Assembly (NCBI GenBank): GCA_002794735.1 | Contig: NBAZ01000003.1 | Coordinates: 1,860,001 to 1,924,000 of the forward strand | Reading direction: 5' to 3' | DNA length: 64,000 nt | Source: Pyrrhoderma lamaoense | Lineage: Eukaryota > Basidiomycota > Agaricomycetes > Hymenochaetales > Hymenochaetaceae | In this document: positions 23,101 to 35,787 of the stretch, piece after piece | Layout: every line of letters begins with the position of its first letter | Position numbering within the stretch: the first letter of the stretch is position 1 | Notes under the pieces: model-generated | Databases searched by the model: none | Seen by the model: the letters and a program-made list of their open reading frames with translations, nothing else | Told to the model about the DNA's origin: nothing | Translations under genes and position numbers: made by a program

Positions 23101-26100
23101 TACATCCGGCGGGGCCGCTGTAGGTAAAATAATGAAGCTAGATGAATAGTTCCCATTTCCCCGGAGCGATAACAATATATGTTCCGCCCAGAGACCACAA
23201 TAAGGAGTTACCATAGTCAAGGGAATCGCCCGTGTGACTGTACGCTAAACAGCATGCGTTCATTCAATCCTCAAGGTCAAGGGCTGTTGGCTTCATGTTA
23301 TTCACGCATCTAAAAGGAGGTTATGAATGGAATAGAGGTGAGATAGTGTAGGAGATATAGGCAGATTTCGGCTGCAGTTATGACGAAGTTGGAGATGTAA
23401 CTCAGCAGAGATGACGTTTTTGAACCCATTCATCATGGCACCTTCTCTCTCCGAGAATGAGACTGTATCTTCGCTGATTACCGGGCGCCATTTGTGCTAC
23501 CATCGGTTTAGAGGGCGTCCCTAAAGACATTTATAATGGTCCCTTATAATATGTAAACGGTTCAATTTCTATTTACTTTACAAGTTCATTATAGATTCTA
23601 TATCTCACACAGTTTCATCATTCTCTTTTAGTATGCCTTGCTGAACTACCATTGCTTTTGTCTTGCTTACCATGAGATATATCATGTCTTCTGGGGCTTG
23701 TCCACACTTATAATTTCTAAGTCTCATTTTTGAGTTAAGAAGATATTTCGGACAATCTACGCCCCTTGAAACAGTCAAACCATGCCGCCAAGTCACAACT
23801 TGAACGTGCTAGTATGAATTGAACTGCACAAATATGCAAGAAAGCCTGGGTTCTTGTGAAGAGAACCGAATCGTGTTATTAATGCCTTCAACTGCTGACC
23901 ACACATCAGGAGGTCGGATCATTCATAAGACATTGGTTTTATTCGAATTGCATGATTTCATCAAAGGAATGACTCACGTTCGCTAAGGCGCCTGAAGTGG
24001 ATAAAGATCGATGCTTTGCGATTCTCGAAACAGTGAGGAAGGTTGTTGTTCAAACGCGGAATGACTTACCTAGTGGCCCATACCCTGCCTAGACCCGAGT
24101 AATCGGCTTCTGGTATTAGTATTTTTGGATCTCCTAGATTCAGCCTTTTTTATCTTAACGGGTTGCTTTTTGTATTGGAATCATGACTCTAAAAAGAATA
24201 AACAGCTGATAGCAAGCGAACACGCCCTCATGCATTGTGCACTAAGACCTTGGGACGGTACATTCGACGAACTCGGCGTCATGACTAATTTTGACTCATC
24301 AGGTAACCCAAGGAGAACAAATCATTGTATTGATCTTATCAATATGGTAAATCTGGTATATTATAAACTTCTGAGAGCTCTAGATAAGGAAGTTGTAATG
24401 CAAAAATTCCATATAAAAAACTTGTAAATGAAAATAAGAAAACAAATAAGAGTAACGAAGGGCGCTCATCGTGTTTTCTCTGAAGTAGCCCACATACAAG
24501 CACGAGTACTCATAGAAGTTCGTCTTAAAGACCCGAAAAAAAAGCACTATTGAGAGGTTTTGTAGTGGAGAACGTACTTCACGGTTCTTTACAGAACCCA
24601 TCATTGTTGTACATTCCACAAAGTCCATCCCTAGATCTCGGACCATTCTTGTGCTAAAACCAGAAGTATATATAGTGGCCACAAAAGGGGATCTAGATAC
24701 TAGACGCCATGATATTCGGATTCCCACCAATTCGTTTTCATGGAAGAGACCATAGTAAATGCCATTTAAGCGCTATTTTCTTGAATAGGGAAGAATATGT
24801 AGTTTAGGAGACTACTATATGTAATAAAACCAAATCAAAGCTCGAAAACGCCAGATTCGGAAGCATTAGTAGAATTGGAGCAAAGTAGTCAATTAGAACC
24901 CACGAAGTGAATCAAATTGCATTCCCTTGGTTCTCCGCGTATAATAAACGCCTCCGGTACGTAGTCTGAGGGGAATAGCTTTTTATTGTCGTTACTGAGA
25001 TTTAAAAGTAGATTTTACTTGACTGGATGTGTAGTTTGAGAGGTTCTGTCGACCAGAAGCAAGGTGTCGATCCGTGTGGTGACACGAAATCAGCCCAAGT
25101 GAGACTGAGACTACGGCTTCTGGAGGGATAGATGTATAGTCATCCACACTTACGGTTGACAGCGGTTGACAAATATGAGACATTGTAGACGAAGATTTAG
25201 ACGATAGATTTTGACCTATTTAATCGGAAACGGGGAAGTCAATTACGATGTCGCCAGATAGGGTACCCTTTACGTGAAGGTTCATGCTTCGTTGACGCGC
25301 GACGTCTTCACCGTTCTACCTCAAAACTCCTACAAAACCACCATACATTTGTCCAGAGAGAAAGCGGGTTTTCACTCTTAATTGTTAGGTATACCATTTT
25401 ACCAAGAGGAAAAGGGTCAGCTGAATCAACAGAGACTATAGCCTGGCAATGCCATGTGAAAGACGCAATCCCAGGGACAGCGTACTGTCAGATCAAGTTC
25501 AGGATACGACATTTTTGTACATCCAGAAAGCTGATCGATTCAAAACATCCACTAGGGCTTAAATACCTACATAACTCCAGGCTACCAATACTTTCTCTCT
25601 CTAAACGTCCAGAGCTGTAAGCTATCAATTTCATAATTACTCCTTGGAATAGGAAAACATTTGAGGAGCAGCCTCAACTCAAAGCGATACGTCCTTCCGA
25701 GGTTTACTCTATCAAAAAACCTATCACTGATATATCCAATACCTATTTTGTTCATTAAAGCTCGTCCAGTTTGGGGAAGGCTCGCTTACCTATAGACAAA
25801 CATGCGTAATCCATTTACCCGGTAAACACCATTGTTTGACTGGATCTATGGGCTTCATCAGAGTTACAATTCAGCGTTGATTAAGAGCCGCTCAGTCGGG
25901 CCCAAGGAGATAAAGATGTAATTCCTAATGCATTTTCTTTTAGATTCCAGATTTTCATAGTATTATATGGGGCCAGTGCTATGGATGCTAGATTTCTTTA
26001 TCTCCAAGGCAAATTTTTTGCTGAAATTGGCGAGAAGTGAAACTAAGACGAGAGGGACAAAATACTGTTCGCTGGAGTATAAAAATGAACTGTTAGACGT

Positions 26101-28329
26101 CAGTATGACGCACAAAGATGCTTATATTTTTAGATAGACGGTGACTTACCACAAACTCAGTCTATCTCGGTGGTAGACTTTGCAAGGTAAAGTAGCAAGC
26201 GATCGTGAGTTGTTTGTGCTAGTAGAAGGTGGGTGATATCAAAGAGGAGATGTTGCGAAAGACGTTGAGTCCAAGCAGCTTCTACTTAGGATGGGGTTTT
26301 TAATAACTCATGTGTAAATTAGGAAGTATCGATGTATATTTCCTTGATTTTGTGCAGACTTCATCTTTGTATCGGATATCTGATCGAGGGAGGAAGAAAA
26401 GACATGTTGTTGTTGTTGTTCTCTGTGGACTTAGATCTGTTGATGTGAAAATCTATGTATGTCAACTTGACGTCTTCAAGGCCCCCCTCTTCCAAACTCG
26501 ACATGACCCATCCAGATACTTGCTCACCTGTCCTATACCGTGTCTCATCTTATCCTAGCAACCGAAAGTCAACATCTAAACATCCCACCAATTCCCTGGT
26601 CGGAAAGGCGAGAAGAGAAGAAGATATTTTGCACGTAGAAAACCGCAACGTTTGTCCGTTTACGATAGAAAAAACAGTAATCAAAATAAAAAATCTTTCT
26701 CCCCTTGCCTTCTAAACCGTTCCACGCTTCCTCGTATGTTGGCGACAACGTTACAATCTGGTTTAGCTTCAAAATCCGATCGATAGGTTGTGACTTCTGA
26801 TGGATGGATCTACTCATATGTGGAGCGCAAAACACCTTTGTAACTCGTGGTTTTGGTCCTTTATGTGGCCTTTCGTGAGTGTCAGGTTGATTCTGCGGGT
26901 TCATGTGGAGAAGGATGGCCGTCAGAACACTCAGAAGGGAAAGTTCGGAAGATTGTTCATTTCTTTTTCCCTATTTCCCTATTATCCAGAAAAGGGGCGT
27001 GGGCCCATCCCCACTTGTCAGTCGTCTGAGTTACAAGGGTGTGTATTATGGCAATCGAAAATGGCAGCTAAACTTCCAAGCCTATGGCTTCAACAACACG
27101 CTGAAAACCCTACCTATTAAGAGGTCATTGTTCGGAATGATACACCTCGCCTGAGTTGCGATACACGGTCTTTTACTCGGTGGTTTTGTGGGCCTTATGG
27201 TGCTTCAGTTTAATGACGCTTCCCCGCTCTCGTAAACTCCCCCTACGTTGCGGTACAGTAGCCTCACTGTGTAGCTTGCTGGAACTGTGCTTGTGACAAT
27301 TATCGGTACTCAAATTCTTGAGACTACCACTGTAATCGTATGAACGACTGTTGGCGGTGGTTTATGGATTTCAAGTACGCCCCTTTATGTCGTTACGTAT
27401 ATGATGGCTTCAATCTTTCACTAGCTACTACTACACACATCCGGCTTTCTACCTACCCCCACCTATCATAATGTCTTTCTTCTCCCGGCCGTACACATAC
27501 AAGACAAGTATCAAATTACGAAACTATTCGAACAGGCTATCTACCTGGGCAATGGCTTCAGTTGGCCGGAATCAAGGCATATTTACATGCCGAAAGAGTT
27601 TACCCTAGGTAATGGCGTTTAAGTGTGTTACTATTACTTCACCACCTGAGCAGAAGACTGCCTGGATGGGCTACAGATACGAAGAAGTTTATACAGTGTG
27701 AAACGAACGTTATCTCTTACTCAGCTGGCGGCTTCAAAACTTCTCTCTGATATATTTATGAGGTTCTGGTACGTTTAACGCCTGGGATTCGGTTGATACC
27801 AAATATAATTTCTCGTAATAAAAGTGATTCTCGGGTATTATTATTACATCTCGTGTTAAAGTACATGTACATTCGCGTTGCTTCAATCCAATGCAGCAGT
27901 GATTAAGAATAGCAGTGTTAGAACTTAAGTGGCAAGGAAGAAGCGCCGTGAAAGTGTCAAAAGAGGAAAGAAAGAAACAGATAAGTGAAAAGAAGACAGC
28001 AATGTGGGTAAAGAAAAAAAAGGAAGAAGAAAAAAGAATAATCACAAGCAGATGGTCATTTACATTCCATGACGATAACCTATAAAAAAGTGTGTAGCGC
28101 AGAAAGAAGTGAAATCTACGGTGGAAGGGTTCATGTCAGTTGATACTTGAACTGTTCAATAATAAAAACATTTAATGAGGAGTAAATGAAGTTTGAGAGG
28201 AGGAAGCAGGAAGTAAAGATAAGTGCGAATCACAAACAATTGCTAAGAATATAAATTACACGAATTTGAAATTGAGTTCATGTTATACGTTTAGTGATGC
28301 AATAAGTTCGTTTACTACGTTTATGTGTA
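20139..28329. other. Gene-poor 8.2-kb region
   Basis: No reading frame here contains a domain I can recognise, and none exceeds about 110 codons. The longest, at 24125-24427 and 26800-27120 (+), have no family motif. Base composition is not as AT-rich as the transposon at 32.1 kb, and no long direct or inverted terminal repeats were found by eye. At 26990-27600 one plus-strand frame holds hydrophobic stretches (LLLGGFVGLMVLQFNDASPL, LAGTVLVTIIGTQILETTTV) broken by stops, possibly a decayed membrane-protein or transposon fragment. It may be relic mobile DNA, but I cannot show that. Confidence 0.45.
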
Positions 28330-31300
28330 TCAGGATGTAGCAGAATAGTCCGAGTCCCAGCCAGCACTTACAAGAGAAGGGGACTTCATGGGGACGGATG
28401 AGTCTGAAACAAATTCAGAGTGTAAGGGACCAACTGTGAGTGACGGGTTAAGAATTTTTGCGAGTGATGGTGATGAAGTGAGGGTAGCGCTTGCGGGCCT
28501 CACAACGGGTGCAGAAGGAGAAGATACGCTGTCTATAATCCTGGAGGCAGAAATGAGCAAACCGTCAGGTTCAGGCGTAGCTGAAGTCCGCGCAGATCCA
28601 AAGGTGCTGGAATCCGCTTCCTTCTGCAATCGATAAAGATTCGAAGCAGAAGATTCCGCGCTTGCAGAATTTGCAGCCTTTTCTTCAATGTGGGTGAACG
28701 GTGGCCCATACTCATCGTCATCGTCTTCCTCCGACTTGACTCTGACAGATGACCCAGACTCGGAATCCGAGCTAAGCTCAGTCGCCTCAATGGAACGAGC
28801 CAGTTTGGATACCGTGATAGGATTCGGCTTACAAATCAAGCTCCTGCTCTTGAGTGCAGGTAAGAGACCAGTGTACGGGGGGTTCCAAACTTGTTCTTCT
28901 TCTTCCTCTCCATCCGTCACCGTCAGTCGGCCACGAACAGTACTTGTGTCATTTTCATCAGCTAAGTCAGGTGTTGAACCATGTCCACATTCATTATTTT
29001 CAGGAGTCGAGGGGTGGTGATCAGAAGCAGTATCATCAGAATCATCGACAAGAGTCGGAGTGCTATCCATTGAGAGGGCGGAACGAACTGGTCTAGATGG
29101 AGCTCGCCAACGAGAAACGTGCATGGGGTTCGGCCGCAAATCCAGCCAGCTGCGTCTGAACATGTGATCTGGTTGGGGAGACGGCAAAGCAGGCCAGAAA
29201 TTCTTGTCCCGTCTGTCGTCACCATCTTCATCAACAGGCGGAAGTCCACGAAGAGAGTAGTCCTCTTCTTCACTTGTCTTTGACTCAGAGGTCCTTCGGC
29301 GCTTTTGATTGATATCAGAAACAGCCGACTCCGAGCCACCTCGTTTGGTATGTTTCCTTCTTTCGACTGTGGGAGTGGGAGTACGCAACGTGACTTCATC
29401 AGCATTCTCAATTTTTACTTTTGCCCTATCATCAGAAGCCTTAGACGAAGCCCAATACCGAGCCATCGCCGGATTGGCGGTTACGTCAGTCCTCGCCTTT
29501 TTCGCTTCTTTTTCCCCATCTTCCTGATCATGGGCTTCCCTATTGCGTTTCAACTGCATAAGTCGCGCACGCTGGAGCTTTTGGTCAATAGTTGGGATAG
29601 TGGCGTTTGTAACTCTATGACCAAGTTCAGAGGGAGTATTAGCACGAGACGAGGAATCTCTAGAACCAGGAGTCGGAACACGATGAGGCCACGGAGCACC
29701 CCAAATAGCATAGTGGCGCTCGCATCTTAGACAATAAACAAGCTTAATTATTATATGTTCATAGGCTATAAAAGTATAGGTAGACATACCGAGTGCAGTC
29801 CTTTTCTATTTCCTTCATCTTGCTTTTGCCCTTGCCCTTGCAGGCCAATGCAGCCATAACATCTACATCATCTGCAGGTAAAGGAAGTGAACAAGTCATA
29901 CATGACGGGACCAAAGGATCCAATTTTCTTTCTGAAATCTCCTTTGACGCCCCATTCTGAGCCACCTTGTTAGAAGTCGTAGAACGGCTGCGATTCACTT
30001 TTTCTTCTAATTTTTCAGCCTTATTATCATCTGACCCCTCTCGCCTCTTGGATCTATCCCGCAATTTCATACCTGTTGGCGGAGGCGTTGCGGTTGGTAC
30101 AGCAGCAGTCCTAGCACGGGTAGATGCTCTGGACGAAACTTCGTTAGAAGCAGACCGTGAAGCGGAGCCCGATCTTCGACCTGCAGCGAGCGATTGGGAA
30201 GCTGTACTTAATAGGGAAGCTTCCCTCAATTTCTGCCCACGAGTCGTGATCAAGGGCTTGAACATCTTCTCATCTTCCTGTTGCGTCTCATTGGGTTTTG
30301 GAGGTCGACCCCGACGCCTTTGAGATGATGAACCACATGACATAGAGTCAGTGTTCGATTCATGTACAGGAGTTGACGAGGAAGATGCATGATGAATGCT
30401 TTGTTTATCAGTTTCATCTTCGTCCTCATCATCACTGTCATTGCCTTGTTTTTCAGGAACAACGAGATAGATGCCTTGACGCGTTTTCTTTACGTTTAAA
30501 TCAACCTCTTCCCTCGCTTCAATTGATGCACAGGAAGTGTCTGAATCGCTTTCATCATCATCATCTGAATTTTCGTCTGGTGTCTCATTTTCTCCTGGGG
30601 GAGCGTAACCACCTCTGCCATGGCGCTCGCACGTTTCGCAGAGACAATGCCGATTGTTCTTTCCGACTATGGTAATTAATCTTTGTTAGTCTTTCACATC
30701 ACAGAAGAAAGACAAAAAAGAAGAAGAAACTGACAATATCCTTCTCCATAGTGCGCTGTTATTTCGTCACCAATAGCAATGGGTTTGATGGCTCGAAAAG
30801 TTATATACCTTCCATCTCGGAAAAGCTCGCAGTTATTATCGCAGTCGTGCTGAATAGAAGATGGGTGACTGATTTAAGAAATTATCCAGGAACCCATATC
30901 TACCATAAATACTCACATTCACAAAGCGAGCAGGTCCAAGGAACAAGTGGTTCTTTTTCATCTGTCTTGAGTGAATGACACTGAAATCACGACGTGTTCC
31001 ACCTTCGTCGCGCACTCCACTTCGCTTAAGAGCTCTGTCCTGCTCATCGGTGAGTTCTGCCATAGAACCTTTGAGCTCTCCAATCAAAGAACCAGTTTGC
31101 ATGGGACGAGTAGCAAGGATGCAAAGCTCATTCTTGCCTGTGATACGAGAGTAACGAGAAGTTTGAGCGATTTCTATAGAACCATTAGGTTGATACAATT
31201 CTAGATAGCGCGACGCGTGACTGCGTGGGCAATTAGTGGATCACAATTAGTGGATCATGCGAAAAAGCCCCTAATAACTATGGAATGAGGGACTCACGTG

Positions 31301-31802
31301 GCAAACGCGTTTATCTGCTGCTGTTCGTAGTCTCTGATGAAGTATAAGACAGAAGGCAGTCTGGAGAGAAAGTATGAAGGGGTGACTAGGTGAGAAGACG
31401 CGGGCTACTAGTGAAAACCATACATACTCTAGTAATTCATTCACAGCCTGTTTGATCGCAGGCGGGCCGGCTGGACGCGCCTTAATAAACTAAAAGTTGA
31501 AATACGCGTTTATGAGTACACATACACGTTTTATAGAAGCAGATAGAAAGAGAAGAAGGAGAGAGACATACTCGTTGGACGATGGCCAGAACATCGTTGG
31601 TGGGTGTTTTTGGAAGACGAGAAAAAGGGTCCATCCTGTGGACGAGAAGCTGGGATCCAGCGATACTACCAATTTTCTCGATGAAGAGATGACTGAGATA
31701 ATCGTCGTCGCGCTCGAGGTCGCGAGCGTTCATACTCTTGGTGTATTTCCATTCGACAAGTGGTTTGTCGGGGACGACATTCTTAGAGGACTTGCGTGCC
31801 AT
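28330..31802 (-). CDS. SET9: Histone H4-K20 methyltransferase SET9 (Suv4-20 type)
   Basis: Starts MARKSSKNVVPDKPLVEWKY. After an N-terminal helical part come SET-domain segments: RITGKNELCILATRPMQTGS, LIGELKGSMAELTDEQ, NHLFLGPARFVNHDCDNNCE (the RFVNHDC cofactor motif), ITFRAIKPIAIGDEITAHYG (ITxxYG catalytic tyrosine) and the post-SET zinc site NNRHCLCETCERHGRGGYAP. This layout (SET plus CxCxxC) is that of SET9/KMT5. The long C-terminus is disordered and acidic or Ser-rich, with an AT-hook-like RRRGRPPKP and a zinc-ligand-like CMTC...CERHYAIWGAPWPHR segment. The enzyme methylates H4K20 in chromatin, linked to the damage checkpoint in fission yeast. No frame slip was detected. Stop at 28330-28332. 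Confidence 0.9.
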
Positions 31803-32114
31803 ACAGATGAGAAGGTGGCGGGTAGTGGCGGTAAGAGAGAGGATGCGCCGTCGCCGCGCACGACGCAGGGAGGGCGGGAGAGAAGTAGACTAGCGGTGCG
31901 CGAGAGAAGACTACGAAGAGCACTAGATTCGGGCACTTGTAAAACCTGAAGCGAGACCCAGGGTGTGATGGATGACCTAATGACGCGTGGCAAATGGGAC
32001 CTTCCCTTTATATCCAAAGCCTAGCCGCTCAGAGAAACGCGTGACGTTCTCCTTTGTGTCTGTCACACCCCTTCTCTTGTTGCGTTTACAATAGCAAGTA
32101 CAATTACAGTATGC

Positions 32115-32122
32115 ATACTTCT
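32115..32122. repeat. Left target-site duplication of the hAT-like element
   Basis: The 8-mer ATACTTCT is repeated exactly at 32871-32878, directly beyond the right inverted repeat. Eight-base duplications are the hallmark of hAT transposases. Confidence 0.75.
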
Positions 32123-32870
32123 TGGGAGGGCAATCCTCGCAAAAAACGCGAGGATTATAAATCAGTGTTCTTAGTCAGTAGTTGTATTAGTTAATCGAAA
32201 ATCACCCTACAGCAGTTTTTTAAAAAACACCTACATCTTCGAGCGTAAAGGCTCACTCAATAAATTCTCTAAAATAACAGAAAAATTACTGTGTGATCTA
32301 AAGAAGCTAATCTAAAATCCTGTGATACGGATTTTGAAATTTCCAAGTTTCAAGAAAGATATTAAGAATTTAAGATTTAAAAGTGAATTATCTCAAGAAT
32401 TAATCAAGAAATTTAAAATATAAGATCATAGAAATCAAGACATAAATTTAAATTTACCAATCTTTTATTTATCTACTTGTAATAATGATCGTGTAAGTTC
32501 AAGTTATCAACTTAAGTTGTGTAAAACTACAAATTTGTCACAAAAATGCGTGACAATAACGCAAATAACTAGACTTTTTGTGAGATTTTCGCGAGAATAT
32601 GTAGAACTCAGTTTACAGCTCTTCATAATATCGATTTAGAGCTTCTACTTTACTACAAGTCCACTTTATAAACTACTGTAATTTAACTATTTGCTTTTTT
32701 AAAGTACCTTATGCATAAATAACATGATAAATGTTCTAAATAAATAAAGTTGCTCAAAAAGAATATGTATTCATGCTGTATAGAAGATATGAAGCTAATT
32801 ACTTTATTTAGTACGTACTATGACTAAGAAACATGATTTATAATCTCGCGTTTTTACGAGATTGCCCTCC
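32123..32870. mobile_element. hAT-like non-autonomous DNA transposon (MITE), 748 bp
   Basis: The ends are inverted repeats of about 37-40 bp: left from GGAGGGCAATCCTCGC (32125 on), right ending ...GATTGCCCTCC at 32870. The pair also matches further in (ATTATAAATCA beside each). The element is flanked by a perfect 8-bp duplication. The interior is very AT-rich and has no open frame for a transposase, so mobility would need an enzyme supplied from elsewhere. Each inverted repeat contains its own hairpin: stem AATCCTCGC/GCGAGGATT at 32132-32156 and stem AATCTCG/CGAGATT at 32842-32863. An 8-bp duplication fits hAT best; P or Merlin elements are alternatives. Confidence 0.8.
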
Positions 32871-32878
32871 ATACTTCT
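32871..32878. repeat. Right target-site duplication of the hAT-like element
   Basis: Exact second copy of ATACTTCT, immediately after the right inverted repeat. Confidence 0.75.
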
Positions 32879-33345
32879 CAATCAAAAGGACAATAACACC
32901 CTCACAAGACACACCAGACACACCGAGGGCCTCACAAATAGACACAAACACTCTCTTCTCTTGTCTTCATCCTTCAATTACATAACACCGCCTCTTCCGG
33001 TGGCAATCATTCTCTGGCGTTTAATGATCTCCACAGCTTGTAACAGCTCATCACTATTTCTCTAACCGGACTCTCACTTCCACCGAACATAGCAGACGAT
33101 ACCATGTTTGTCTTTATTTCTATCCTCTACCTAGTTCTTTTTTTTCTCTTTATGTGCACTACATTAAACTTTGATTAATCCACATCCAGTGTTCGCTTTG
33201 TCGACCCTGGTAACCAATTAGAGTGAAAAAAATAGACCCGCCATTAAGGTGGATATAAAATTTCGTACAGAACCCTCCAAAAAGATATAGAAGGGCTGGG
33301 TATAGTCTCGTCCGACATCTCTCTTACAGTTCCTACACGGATCAA

Positions 33346-35787
33346 TCAGCATTTGTTGCGCTGGAGATAAAGCATGATTCGGCTTACAGTCATTGTGAGG
33401 TTACCAGACAAGAGCCCTATTTCGTTTGTCCATTGTCAGTGACGCATTCTGAAATAGAACATGGTGACAAAATGACGTACTGTTCTCAAGGACACAACCA
33501 TCTGGAATATCAATGCGCTGGCCCTCGTTTGCCACGACTACCGAGGGATAATAAGGAAAGTCAATTACCATGGAAATTCACATGAAACGATGAGAATGAG
33601 AAGGAGTATGACGCACTGATCACTGTTCCGCGTAAAGTTACGTTACGGCCGAAATACACATCACCCGTTACTGTCAGGTGATCCAACTCAATAATTTTGG
33701 GAATCTTCTTGAATCGCTTTTGGAATTGTTGGATCTGAAATGTTTTGAATTTAAAAAATGCAGGCACATCCGTCCGAGGACGGAGAGTGTCAGTGATCGT
33801 GTTTTAGCACCGGTCCAAGACTAAACTAAAAGTTGATAGCGAACCTTCTTGAAGTGATCTCCGAGTTTAATGACCGGTGTGGTTCCGAAAAGTCTGTTCT
33901 CATTTATAACAAGTTGTCCGTGTTCGAGCGAGTAGATGTCACTCTTGATGAGTAGCAAGTCCGAGCAAGACTTTACAGGAAGGAAACGTGTTCGAGGAAC
34001 GTTGATACCGTGTGCGGACCTGAAATGCTTGATGGCAGCTCCTGCGGCCGTCTCAAGCTGTGTTTTGGTAGTGATACGGATATTAGCTACTAAAAAAGCG
34101 TCGGACGAGGCTGTTGAAGATAAGCTTACCTGCACCACGGCTTGTCCGTCATCTGTTACCTTTGGGTTAACTATGATGTCGAGATCCATTCCCTCATTTT
34201 CCATTATTCGTTTCACGGCTATAAAAAGGATCTCAGACAATCGATCTTTCGGATCTATGAGGATAAATCTATTCGATACCTTTTAGGTTGATCCATAAGT
34301 TATTTGTATTGAAGATTTTGAATTTTCGAACTGGAGCGTGACATGATAAATCTCTATGTGATGGGCTGGAACAAAAACTAGAACATACTGGCTTTGAAGT
34401 CTTCAACATGTTCGGATGGTACCTGAGCAATCTCAAGTAATCTGACCTGGCCTTCGTAATCAATAAGGGTACCGCCCTTAATTAAGCTTTGTAAGTAAAC
34501 AAGAACAAACACAGTATCCCGAAGCACTAAAATTTCTTTTACCTTTACATCGGCTTTAGTCTTATCGGTGACCTCCATTAAAAACTCAGCTTGAGAGTCA
34601 ATCATGTGTTTCAGAATATTCTGATCGACACTGAACGAGAAATTTAAAGGGATATTAGAAGCATTGTAGATAAAAATAACTTGCCAAGAGAACTTACACG
34701 GCACCCAAGTTGTCGGAATTCGATACGAATAGATACTCCTTACCCTCAGCAAGAAGTTGGTCAAGAACACCTGAATTCAATAGAGATGTGTAAAGGTCAC
34801 CATGACCAGGAGGGTACCAATGTTTCTTATCGTCGTGTGCAGACTTTGGGCATGGAAGAAGAGTTTCTTTCAGAATGCGTGGGTATCTTGATTGGTTGAA
34901 GGTCGTGATGCGCAGTTGCTGATTAGCATATTTCTTGATGATACGCAGCGTGTCTTCATGGGTATTGAAGGAGGTCATGAGAATTAATGGAACATCGACT
35001 CGGTGAGTCGTGTTAAGGTGCTCAATTTGTCTAACCGTTAAATCTAGGAATGTCATGTCATTCTTAACTTCAAGTGCGCTTTTAGCACCAGTCATGCCTA
35101 TAATGAATTAGTATACTTTAATCATCTGAACCCGTGGCATAGATAAGCAAAAACACGCATACCCATCGAGGTACCTAAACCTCCATTCACTTTAAGCACA
35201 GCAAGCTTGTTGAGAATGGAGGGGTCGTTAGACTCAGGGAGCTTCTCATATGGGACAATTTGGTCCGCAGCAGGAGACTTAATGCGATCCCAATCACTGT
35301 CAGATGCAAACTCTCAGCATACAAGTGTGTTTCGGCAAACCGGTAAATCGATGAACGTACAGCTCCTGACTCTTAGCTTTCTCGATCAGATAGCGAGTGA
35401 AAAGGTAGAAAAATGATTGCATCTCAGCGTCAAAGGCCTGTTTAACCATATAAGTGGTCAAACTCATGATGTATGCGGGTAGATGACTGTGCCTTTTTCT
35501 CCTGTGGGTCCTCAATAGTGTTAACTAATCTGTTCAGTTCATTGCGCATATTCTTTGTAGCAACCCCAGTAGTAGCTGTCTTGAAATGCTGTAAAATCCG
35601 ATATTTGATAAGACGAATAACATTAAGGAACCAAGAGCGAATAGAAGATAACATTGAATTATATAGTACGTTGGGTAAGATCATAAGCATCCCAGAGATG
35701 AACAGAATTGAGATGGAAGTGACTGACCATCGCGGATACACCGCGCGTGCGGGGGCTCTTTGAAGGGGCCGCAAGATTACCAGACAT
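33346..35787 (-). CDS. UGP1: UTP-glucose-1-phosphate uridylyltransferase, copy A
   Basis: Starts [20 protein letters not shown], spliced to [20 protein letters not shown]. The nucleotide-binding loop is [15 protein letters not shown] and the glucose-phosphate segment is [20 protein letters not shown], followed by [14 protein letters not shown] and [11 protein letters not shown]. The C-terminal left-handed beta-helix part reads [34 protein letters not shown] and LLSGNLTMT. The enzyme makes UDP-glucose for cell-wall glucan, trehalose and glycogen. It has more introns than copy B, including an 81-nt one after DDGQAVVQ whose length is a multiple of three and has no stop in frame. The junction after DPQEKK lacks a GT donor (GCACAG), a possible GC-AG intron or a lost base. 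The last residues are uncertain because a GTAAGC donor follows NLTMT. Confidence 0.9.

Larger units (their letters stand above)
31803..33345. other. Intergenic region holding the hAT-like element
   Basis: Outside the element at 32123-32870 the sequence is the SET9 upstream region (31803-32110) and about 470 bases between the element and the 3' end of the first UGP1 copy. Open frames on the plus strand at 31497-31949 and 32862-33065 lack any domain and the first is the shadow of SET9. Confidence 0.5.

Noticed and set aside
24125..24427. 100-codon ORF in the gene-poor region
   Set aside because: No recognisable motif, no flanking exons and no homologous pattern; expected by chance in 8 kb.
28688..29730. 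Plus-strand ORFs opposite SET9
   Set aside because: Shadows of the disordered Ser-rich SET9 C-terminus in the antisense direction.
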